Source: Thoreauomyces humboldtii | Taxonomy: Eukaryota > Chytridiomycota > Chytridiomycetes > Spizellomycetales > Powellomycetaceae | Reading direction: 5' to 3' | NCBI GenBank assembly: GCA_027596035.1 | Contig: JADGJA010000181.1 | Location: 1 to 32,703 of the forward strand | DNA length: 32,703 nt | Shown: positions 19,123 through 29,630 of the stretch, one piece after another | Layout: each line of letters begins with the position of its first letter | How positions within the stretch are numbered: position 1 is the stretch's first letter | Made by a program: the position numbers and the translations under genes | The notes under the pieces: generated by a model | Seen by the model: the letters and a program-made list of their open reading frames with translations, nothing else | Database searches by the model: none | Told to the model about the DNA's origin: nothing

Positions 19123-20813
19123 ATGGGCAACAAAATCTCAAAGACGCTAAAGAAGGCAAAGTCCAAGAAGAACCTGAAAGCTGGAAACGCTCCAGCAGCA
19201 GACGTTCCCGATGCCCAGTCGACCGCTGCTCCCGCTACGGGCGGCGAGGCCAGTGGAGTAGGAGCGAGCGTGGTCTCCCCCGTTGCGCCCGTTCTCCCAC
19301 CCATCACCCATGAGACTGGAGCCGACGGCATGACCAGTGCCGTCACCCAGCCGTTGGGCGATGTCACCCCTGCCGCTCCGGTTGCATCCGACGCAGTGGC
19401 TACCTCGGCAGCCGAGACATCCAACGTCAACGCTGAACAGCTCGTCCCTGGAGGTTCAGCGGTTCCCGTGGCCACGCCAGCTGAAGCGTCCACCCATAGC
19501 ATTCCTCAGACCCTCGGTGGTGGTGACGAGAATGAGGGTCGTCCTAGCGTGGTCCCCACTCCTGCTGTCGCTGAAGTGGAACCATCGCAGACCGTGCACC
19601 AGGAAGCTGTCCAAGGACAGGCCCCGGCCGCGGTCAGTACCGAAAGCGTCAGAGCTGCGGCCCTGCCACAGGAAGCCTCAGCTGCCGACATCCACCACGA
19701 AGCTGCCATCGTACCCGCTCCCACATCCTCGACTCACGAGCTCCCCGTCGCCTCGGCACCCGGCTCAACCCCCGAACTGGCCGTCCCTTCCGGCATCCCG
19801 ACTGAAGCGACCGAGGCCGCACGAGACTCCTCCTCCCTCGCCCCTCCCACCACCATCAACAACACCGACGACGGCGTCACCGCCTCCACCGCCAGTCTCA
19901 TCGCCAACGTCACCACCGCCAACGAGGACGAACCGACCAGGACCGCAGCTCGCGACGCCCCAGCTCAAGTCTCGGAGCCTCCGGCAGAGACCGTCTCGGC
20001 CGTACTCGTCACCGCCGAGATCGCCACGCGTCGCGCCCCTCGCATCGCCGTCGTGATCCACTCGACCTACGGCCACGTCCACACCCTCGCAAAGTCCGTC
20101 GTGAAGGGTCTTCAGGAGGCAGGGGCCGACGCGACGCTCTACAAGGTCCAGGAAACGCTTTCGGCAGAGGTTTTGGAGAAGATGTACGCCAATCCTGGTA
20201 CATCGGAGCTGCCCGTCGTCACCAACGATGATCTTTTGGCTGCTGATGGATTCTTGTTTGGACTTCCGTAAGTGCCACCATCACCTTGAAACTCAACAAG
20301 TCAGTCACCCCCAGGACTCGAGATGCTTATGAAGGCTCTTTTTTTTCCCCCGTGTGGTGCAGCACGCGTTACGGTTGCGCTCCCGCTCAGATCAAGCATT
20401 TCTGGGATGGCACTGGCGGTCTCTGGCAATCGGGAGCACTGACGGGAAAGCACGGAGGCATCTTCTTCTCGACTGCAAGTCAACACGGGGGACAGGAAAC
20501 GACGGCCCTCACCTTCCTGAGTAAGGCCCCACCACGCCTTCAATCCACCTTCCATCCCATTACGGTCTCATCTCACAAACGCGTCCATGTTCTTTTGTCT
20601 TTTGAAGGTCATTACACGCACCACGGAGTCATATTCGTCCCTCTAGGCTACCCCAAGCAACTAGGAGACAACAGCGAGCCCATCGGCGGTGGACCGTTCG
20701 GCAGCGGAACGATCGCGGGTGGAGACGGTTCCCGCGTCCCTTCGGCCGTGGAGCTGGAGGTCGGAGAGCATCAGGGACGCGAGTTTGCCAAGATCGTCGC
20801 AAGAGCCGTCTGA
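19123..20813 (+). CDS. Flavodoxin-like NAD(P)H:quinone oxidoreductase (WrbA/PST2 type) with a long disordered, lipid-anchored N-terminus
   Basis: Three exons, 19123-20267, 20363-20520 and 20608-20813, give 502 residues. The last 200 or so are a WrbA/Pst2/Ycp4 flavodoxin fold: IAVVIHSTYGHVHTLAKSVVKGL (phosphate-binding loop), then DGFLFGLPTRYG across intron 1, then FWDGTGGLWQSGALTGKHGGIFFSTASQHGGQETTALTFL, then HHGVIFVPLGY. Family knowledge: these proteins bind FMN, reduce quinones by two electrons and in fungi often sit at eisosomes on the plasma membrane. Residues 1-300 are an Ala/Pro/Ser/Thr-rich, low-complexity tail absent from ordinary family members. It starts MGNKISKTLKKAKSKKNLK, which combines an N-myristoylation consensus (Gly2, Ser6) with a basic patch, a classic inner-membrane anchor. 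Membrane attachment is inferred. Confidence 0.9.
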
Positions 20814-21432
20814 AAGAGAGCGAGAGAGTCGACGGCACCCACCCCGACGCCCACAGCCCCTATGAAAACAAAAATACCTAAAAGATATCCTCTACTGGGC
20901 CGGGGTGGTGGAGGCTCGGTTGGAGAAAGATACCCCCCCGGGACGGTTTTGAAATGGAAAGAAATAAGAAGTGCCTGTTGACTTTTCTGACAAATGAAAA
21001 AGAAAAAAGGATCCGAAGAGATCCCCCGATTTGCACCTGATGTCTTTGCTGGAGGGTTATGGTGCTTCTTTTCCTTGTCAGGGGCTCTTCCGCAAGGAGC
21101 TTCGTAATATCTGACTCGGTAAACCGTTTTGAGTATATAACAAAGACGCAGGGACATGGAGCACAGGCAACGACTTGTCGGCATCCACTTCTCAATCCTA
21201 ACGCACACATTCGGTCGGACCAGCTCTTTCTCTTTCAGTCAGGAGAAAGGACAGGAAAACGTGGGGTAAGGAGGCGGAACGTAAATTGAGCGAGTGTTTC
21301 GAGTTGGCCACTATGATCTACAGATTGAAGTAAATCCTGTGAGTACCTCAGAGAGGAAAATGAATTGTCGATCTTCGAAGGCAAGATTCTGAAGTACGAT
21401 GGCACAATATATTGAGAAGGAAAGTTGCTTGC
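20814..21432. other. Intergenic between convergent flavodoxin-like and RPL10 genes
   Basis: About 620 bp containing both 3' UTRs. Overlapping open frames of 76-145 codons lack motifs. No RNA gene is seen. Confidence 0.5.
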
Positions 21433-22856
<1,424 letters not shown>

Positions 22857-24279
22857 TCACGCCACGGCCGTCCCTCCCAGAGCCTTGAAGTGGCCAAAAC
22901 TGCACGCATCCTTCCCGGATGGGATATGTCGGTACTTCTTCGGGGCGCCGCATCCGGGTATGGCACATGTCCTAGGCGCTGGAGGAGCGATCGAGTGGAT
23001 TTTTCCAAAGTCGAGGACGTCTTGTCCGCAGTCGGCGAGAAAGTCGGGAGGGAAAGAGAGGGTGGTACCCGTCACACGTTGGACGGTTCGGAACGCGGTT
23101 GGGATGAGTGGAGAGGTGGGTAGCGTCGCATCCTGGTCGTTTTATGAAAAGGAGTCAATTTCGGACGGGGTTGGAAATTCATCGGTCACGGTTCTCGTTC
23201 TCGCTTACCTCGTCCTTGTTCTTTTTCTTGTCGTTCCGTGAGAGGAGTTTCTGGATGGTGGCGTGCTTGGCCCCTTCGGCCTTGGCTAGCGCCTGATGCC
23301 GTCTACGTCGAGTGCTTTCAAACTTTCGTAGCGCCAGTTCCTCGTCCGTGTAGATCTTACGTTTGGTGACGCGCTCTGAAGGAGTCAAAGGTTCAGATAA
23401 TCGCATCTTGAAGGAGACTTCAAGGAAATATTTACCATCAGGTAGATCCGCTGTTGAGAAAAGGAGACTATCGCCTTCCACCTCGTCACCAGCGCCTCTG
23501 GCCACCATTGCGCGCTGCCGGATGGTCATCTTGGTGCTTGCTACGGGTCCTTCAGAGCCCAAGGACGAGTCGCTGTTGCGAAGCATAAGTCATGGAGGGA
23601 CATGGAAAGATCCACTGAGCAGAGTCCCAAGATCATACCTGTCGCCCGCGTCATCCTTCCCTCCACCCCTTTCAGCCCCTGCTTCTTCCTCGACCTCGAT
23701 CTCTGCAGCTTTCCTCTTCCGCGCCGAAGTCACCGTCGCGGCAGGAGCGGCCTTCTTCCCCAGAGCGGAAGGCAAGGCGGGTGAAGCGGGTTTCCTGCCA
23801 CCCTCGGAAGGAAGCTTCAGCTTGATCTTCTTCGGCGGGCCCTTCTTCGGCGGCGGTGGCGGCGGCGGAGGCGAAGGTTCCGGCAGTTCATCATCATCTT
23901 CATCCTCGGAGATCATGTCGATGGTGGTATCGTTGTCTTCCTCGTCCTCATCGTCGACGGGAAGGTCGGCTTCGTCGCCGACGGAGAGATCCTGCTCTTC
24001 ATCCTCCTCCTCCTCCACGTCTACTCGCTTGATGGTGGCGATGGGGACGACGCCGAGGTCCTCCACGTCAACTTCCTCGTCCTCCTCGTCCTCCTGCTCC
24101 TCCGCCACGAGATCGTCCGAGTCCGAGGAGAGGTCTTCGAGGATGAGTGCGGATGCTAGGGAAGGCTTCCTTGCTGATGGCAGATGGATCGACTCGCTGT
24201 CTGAGGATTGAGAAGAGGAGGAGGAGGAGGATATGGATGCGCGACGTCGCAGGCCGCGTTTACGAGCAGGAGGAGGCAT
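22857..24279 (-). CDS. IES2: INO80 chromatin-remodelling complex subunit IES2/INO80B (PAPA-1 and HIT-type zinc finger)
   Basis: Four exons: 24279-23639, 23572-23436, 23375-23209 and 23132-22857, giving 406 residues. Residues 1-140 are Ser- and Asp/Glu-rich and disordered. An eight-Pro run follows, then PPKKIKLKLPSEGG, which resembles the LKLKIKLGG box of INO80B. The PAPA-1 region is in exon 3: DEELALRKFESTRRRRHQALAKAEGAKHATIQKLL. The last exon has the TTLSFP strand and a C-terminal HIT-like finger, CAIPGCGAPKKYRHIPSGKDACSFGHFKAL. In this finger His replaces the usual Cys after KYR and near the end, so metal ligands would be mixed Cys/His. Family knowledge: Ies2/INO80B binds the Rvb1/Rvb2-Ino80 core and stimulates nucleosome sliding in the nucleus. 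It is divergent from PRP2. Confidence 0.88.
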
Positions 24280-24597
24280 TACGTGCTGCTGGGACTTCGC
24301 TGAATGCCACTAGTTCGTCAACGTTGGTGATGAGTGACTGGAGAGATGGCCCTTATGGTGACCGAGGGAGAAACGACCCATGAAACTCCAAGCTGCGTGT
24401 GGACGATGCTGGGGATGAGCTGGTGATGGAACTACATGAGGAAATGGCAAACCGTCAGTTCCCGGATTTACGCTGTGTCCAAACTGCGTATTCCCAGCAA
24501 CCACCAACCTGTTCGCTGCAACATACCGGTGCCTTTTGAGTGAGCGATAGCACTCCGCTATAGTCTCTCCTACGGTCTGTGGAGAGCGTCGTACTGT
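24280..24597. promoter_or_regulatory. Shared upstream region of IES2 (-) and PRP2/DHX16 (+)
   Basis: The interval between the two start codons is 318 bp, so both nuclear genes must be driven from it. No TATA box is apparent. Confidence 0.55.
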
Positions 24598-27500
24598 ATG
24601 TACTCATCCTCCACTCCGTCTTTTCTCATGGCACAAACTGTTGAGGCTGACCCTCACCTGTTCGGTAGATCTTGTCAATCCTTCGACATGAGCGACGCCC
24701 AGCTACGAACATGGGTGTCCGACAACGTCATCAAGCTCTTGGGCATGAGCGAGCGAACGGTGGTTGACTACATTATTGCCTCAGCAAAGTCGGCAAAGTC
24801 ACGGTCCGCATTGGGTCGTTCCCTCGAAGCAGCCGATCTCCCTGCCGGACCCGACACCCAGTCCTTCGTGGCTGCCCTCTACAACCGCGTGGACCGACCC
24901 GCCAAGGTCGGGTCGAAGAAGGCAGCTCCCAGAAAGACTGCGGAACGCGATGCTGTCAAGCTTCTGCAGAAGAATCAGCAGTTTGGTCTGCTGCTCGAGG
25001 ACGAGGGGGACGATGGTGTGAGCGTGGCGGAGGCAAAGGGTGATCATCGAAGCAGCAAGTCCCGGGACAAGTCCGAGAAGAAAGACCGGAAACTACGGAA
25101 GCGGGACGACGACGAGAGCGCGAGAGGGTGGGCCGAGGAGGAGGGCGAAGCCCCTGCCGTCAAGCGAGTTCGGACGAAGGCGCCTCGGGACGACCTGAGC
25201 GAGGACGAATACACGAAGGATGCTAACGAGCGGGATCGGGATCTGAAGGAGCGAGACGAGTTCGCCGCTCGGTTGAAGGAGCGAGACAAGGAAAAGACCA
25301 AAAAGCTGGTGGAGGACAGGTCGTCCAAGGACGAAGCAGAGGCGGTGATGAGACGAGCCATCGCGGATGACAAGACCCAGCGGTTGGAGGTCATGCCCGA
25401 CATTCGAGAGCGGTCGCGGCAGGAGTACTTGAAGAAGCGCGAGGAGCAGCGGTTATCGCTCCTTGCGAAGAAGATCGAAGATGAGGAGTTCCTCTTCAAA
25501 GGCGAGAAGCTCAGCAAGCGAGAGCGTCGAGAGCATGAGCTGAACAAGCAGCTGCTTGATGTCACCCGGGAGCGTTTGAGGCTCAGCGATAAGGTCGAAG
25601 GTTACCAAATGCCCGAAGACTATATCACCGAGAAGGGAAAACTCGACAAGAAGAAGCAGGAGTCGGTTCTTTACAGGCGCTACGAGGAAGGAGAAGACAT
25701 TAATAGCTTCGTCACGGAGCAGGAGCAGTGGGAGCAGAACCAGATCCTGAACTCGAAGGCGAAGGTGGGGACACAAGCAAAATCTAGCAAAGATGCACCG
25801 CCGGATTTCGACTACGTCTTCGACGAAGAACAGCAAATCGATTTCGTGTTGGAAGCAGCGGCGGAGAAGGAGGAGATCGCCAAACTGATGGAGGGCGTGC
25901 CACAGATGAGCGAGGCAGAAAGGAAAGCATTGTCAATGAAACAAGTGCGGGAATCTCTGCCGGTCTATTCATATCGAGAGCTGCTTCTCAAGACGGTAGA
26001 GGAGTACCAGGTTCTCATCGTAGTCGGGGAAACAGGCTCGGGAAAGACGACGCAAATCCCACAATACTTACACGAAGCGGGCTACACCAAGAACGGCATG
26101 AAAATCGGTTGCACGCAACCGCGACGTGTCGCTGCAATGAGTGTCGCCGCCCGTGTGGCCGATGAGATGGGAACCAAACTCGGCGCAGAGGTTGGTTACT
26201 CGATTCGTTTCGAAGATTGTACGTCGGACAAAACTTTCCTCAAGTACATGACCGACGGCATGCTTTTGCGTGAGTTCCTGACAGAACCCGATCTCGCCAG
26301 CTACAGCTGCTTGATCATCGACGAAGCTCACGAGCGGACGCTTCATACGGACATCCTCTTCGGACTGGTAAAAGACATTTCCCGTTTCCGACCGGACCTC
26401 AAACTCCTCATCTCCAGCGCTACCATGGACGCCGAGAAGTTCTCGGCTTACTTTGACGATGCGCCCATCCTCAACATTCCTGGGCGACGATTTCCGGTTG
26501 AGACGTATCACACCGCCGCGCCGGAAGCAAATTACTTGGCTGCCGCTATCACCACCATCATGACGATCCACATCAGTCAGCCAAAAGGCGATGTCCTTCT
26601 GTTCCTGACTGGACAGGACGAGATTGAGCAAGCGGAGGAGGGACTGAAAGCAATATGTCGGCAACTAGGGAGCAAGATCGGTGAGATCATTATAGTCCCC
26701 TGTTACGCCAACCTGCCGTCAGATCTGCAAGCCAAGATTTTTGAACCGACGCCGGATGGCGCGCGAAAGGTTGTGCTTGCAACCAACATCGCAGAAACGT
26801 CAATCACCATCGACGGAGTCGTCTACGTCATAGATCCGGGATTCGAAAAGCAGAACAACTACAACCCGAGGACAGGCATGGAGAGTCTTGTCGTCGTGCC
26901 ATGCTCTAGAGCGTCAGCCAACCAGCGTAAAGGACGCGCCGGTCGCGTCGGACCCGGAAAGTGCTTCCGGCTTTACACTGCGTGGGCCTTCCAGAACGAG
27001 CTTGACGAGAGCACAATCCCGGAGATCCAGCGCACGAACATGGGAAACACGGTACTCCTACTGAAATCCTTAGGCATCAACGACCTGATGAACTTTGATT
27101 TCATGGACGCTCCACCGGCAGAGACGCTGATCCGAGCGCTTGAGCAGCTCTACGCGCTCGGCGCCTTGAACGATCGAGGGGAGCTCACAAAGCTCGGTCG
27201 CCGGATGGCAGAGTTCCCTCTCGACCCTATGCTCTCCAAGACGGTCATCGCGGCGGAAAAGTATGAGTGTACAGACGAGGTGGTGTCGATCATCGCCATG
27301 CTGTCTGTCGGCAACTCGATCTTTTACCGACCAAAGAACGAGCACGTCCACGCCGATCAGGCTCGGAAAAACTTTTTCCGACCGGGTGGCGACCATCTCA
27401 CCCTCCTCGCCGTGTGGAACACATGGGTCGAGACCAACTACGCCATCACCTGGTGTTACGAGAACTACATCCAACATCGATCCATGAAGAGGGCGAGGGA

Positions 27501-27972
27501 TCTCCGGGATCAGCTCATCGGTCTCATGGAGCGGACGGAAGTGCCATTGCTCACCAACCCGGACCCGGGAAATACCGTCCCGATCCGGAAGGCCATCACG
27601 GCTGGTTTCTTTTACAATACGGCTCGTCTGCAAAAGAGCGGGGACTCGTACCGAACTATCAAACACAACCAGACAGTCCTCATCCATCCATCGAGCTCGC
27701 TCTTCCAGGAGAATCCGAAGTGGACCCTGTACTTTGAGCTCGTCATGACGTCGAAAGAGTACATGCGACAGGTCATCGAGATCCAGAGCGAGTGGCTCTT
27801 GGAAGGTTCGTCGCTAAGAGTTTCAGGATTCATCCAACGAAATAGCGAGACAGCTGACTTTTTTCTTCTTTAAGTTGCAAGCCACTACTACAAGTCCAAG
27901 GAACTCGAGGACGATTCTTCCCGCAAGATGCCCAAGGGAGGCCGAGGGAAGGCACCGGACAGCGGTCGGTGA
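24598..27972 (+). CDS. PRP2: Pre-mRNA-splicing DEAH-box ATPase PRP2/DHX16
   Basis: Exon 1 is 24598-27805 and exon 2 is 27875-27972, joined at phase 1 (WLLE-V-ASHYYKSKEL), for 1101 residues. The real start may be the ATG at 24688 (MSDAQLRTWVSDNVIKLLG), which matches where DHX16 proteins begin. The N-terminal 400 residues are charged coiled coil. Helicase motifs in order: GETGSGKTTQIPQYL (I, about residue 476), TQPRRVAA (Ia), DEAHERT (II), SSATMDAEKFS (III), FLTGQDEIE (IV), TNIAETSITI (V) and QRKGRAGR (VI, about 776). Winged-helix, ratchet and OB-fold regions follow. FDYVFDEEQQIDFV just before the helicase core favours Prp2/DHX16 over Prp16, Prp22 and Prp43. Family knowledge: Prp2 remodels the spliceosome before the first catalytic step, activated by Spp2. 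It has just one intron, unlike its neighbours. Confidence 0.95.
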
Positions 27973-28681
27973 TCGATTACGATGGCGAAGCATCCACTCT
28001 CCCGACCCACTTTGGTCCGCGATAGGGACACTTTAGAGAGCTGAAGCTTCGTGGCTTGATGGCTCTCAAAGTCTACGTGGACCACCCGTCTGGCTTAAGG
28101 CTAGCCTCACCTCCGTCGGAGAACCACCGTCCACCGGAAGGGGTGCATGGCAACAATTCAGCATCGTGCCGTTCCGAGACACCCGTCGCTATCGTGCGTG
28201 TTCGGGCGGATCCCAGGTCCTTTCCCTCTGCCAATGTACCTCTCGGATGAAGCATACCCTACGGCTCTTGAGTCTTCCTCTGTTGCTCGGCGTGTATACA
28301 AAGAAATAATCGAAATTCCAGATAGCATGGAACAGTAAATAAAGGGACTCTTTAAATCCACGGTCCTTTTCTTGCTGGCACGGTTTGGCCACGGTTCCGG
28401 CAGACCTTTGCCTTCCTCCTCCGTTCGAGTCGTGCGTTGGGCAACCGTTGCGGTGGAGGGGGTTGAGCCGATGAAGGGTTAGGGCGCTCCCTTTCTCCTC
28501 TTTCCTTGTCCTTTGCACACTCTCTACATCTTTCCCTTGCCCTTCTGCACCGTATCTCACGCTTTCACACAACAGCGCCACTGGGACCCGATATATCGAG
28601 GCCCCACCGATTCTGCTCCTGCTTCGGTTGACTTTGAACAACATTCCGTCAGAAGCAAACTTGACAACAGAGGCGCGCGAA
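27973..28681. other. Intergenic between PRP2 and the 28682 gene
   Basis: About 710 bp. A 63-codon frame from an ATG at 28147 has no recognisable motif. An AATAAA at 28338-28343 lies about 370 bp past the PRP2 stop and might serve as its poly(A) signal. From 28480 to 28580 the plus strand is pyrimidine-rich, as expected of a promoter or 5' UTR for the next gene. Confidence 0.45.
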
Positions 28682-29194
28682 ATGACGTTTTTCAGCATGG
28701 GAACCACCAAGTCACCCGGAGGTCTACGAATCAACGATCTACAACTTGCGATCAATCGTGGACTGGACGCATTGGGTTGCCAACTGCAGCCAGCATCTGC
28801 GGGATGCGATGACGGCGAACTAACTCCCTCCTGGACAAGCTGGGGCGAGTATTATCACAGCGTCTTCCGGGCTCGTGGGCTCGATCCCGTCGCCGTGCTG
28901 GGGGAGTATACGATCGGTCGACACGCGGACGGATCCTGGGAGCGGTGGATAGTGTTTGCGGACACCGAGAGGGGCTTGCTCCAGTACACGTGCTCGGAGC
29001 GTGACGTTACCATCATCTCGGAGGACTTCAACTTGACGACCATCGAGCTGACTCTTGCGAGCAGAATGGATCGGTACCTAGATGGAGGCGGGTATGTCCG
29101 GGAGGTGCGGAAGCAGATCCAAGCTCTGGTAGATGCGAACTCTGACTCTGAAGGAGGAACGGAACTCATACGGGAACTTGATATGGCCTCTTGA
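28682..29194 (+). CDS. Unrecognised 170-residue protein
   Basis: A single uninterrupted frame from the ATG at 28682 (context CGAAATGAC, A at -3). The open frame extends 18 codons upstream but only from a TTG, so an upstream exon cannot be excluded. I see no known family. Features: GGLRINDLQLAINRGLDALGCQLQ (amphipathic helix), a Trp-rich middle (PSWTSWGEYYHSVF), a beta-rich part (GSWERWIVFADTERGLLQYTCSERDVTIISEDFNLTTIELTLA) and an acidic C-terminal helix. No signal peptide or membrane segment is visible. The alternation of charged and hydrophobic residues suggests a folded cytosolic domain. Confidence 0.65.
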   Translation: MTFFSMGTTKSPGGLRINDLQLAINRGLDALGCQLQPASAGCDDGELTPSWTSWGEYYHSVFRARGLDPVAVLGEYTIGRHADGSWERWIVFADTERGLLQYTCSERDVTIISEDFNLTTIELTLASRMDRYLDGGGYVREVRKQIQALVDANSDSEGGTELIRELDMAS

Positions 29195-29630
29195 CCTTTT
29201 GAGATCAAGAAAGATCCCATCCGCCCTGGCCTACTTACCTCTTCATGCTCTTCCTGTGCATTTTATTGTCGGGTTTGAGCCAAGCCCTTGCTTTGTGGGC
29301 TGACGAAAGGATTGGGCGTGGCGGGCGGCGAGGGAGGTTCGGGCGGCCCAGAACGCATCGGAAACCTCCTCTTTTCCCGGCTTTGGGATACCACATTACC
29401 GCTAAGCTTTCGTACCATTCGTGGGAAAACGATTTGGAAAGTGAAGACCGTGCGAGCAACACGCTTGCTCGGGGCAAAACAAAGGCCGGTGCCAGCAAGA
29501 AAAAGATCTGGATTCAGCGACTCCCTAAATAAAATAGATGGAAAGAAAACAACACACACACACATGAGGAATCAACCCCAACCTGGACCAGATTTTCGCA
29601 GCGGGGGAATATCCGTGCATCAGCCCGAGG
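29195..29630. other. Intergenic between convergent genes, with a short CA repeat
   Basis: About 435 bp. A (CA)n tract of about 14 bp is at 29551-29564. A 95-codon frame from an ATG at 29245 starts with a hydrophobic stretch (MLFLCILLSGLSQALAL) but then turns into Arg-rich low-complexity sequence; I do not call it a gene. Confidence 0.5.

Noticed and set aside
29245..29532. Possible small secreted protein (hydrophobic N-terminus, 95 codons)
   Set aside because: After the hydrophobic start it is Arg/Gly-rich low complexity, lies between two 3' ends, and has no promoter-like context.
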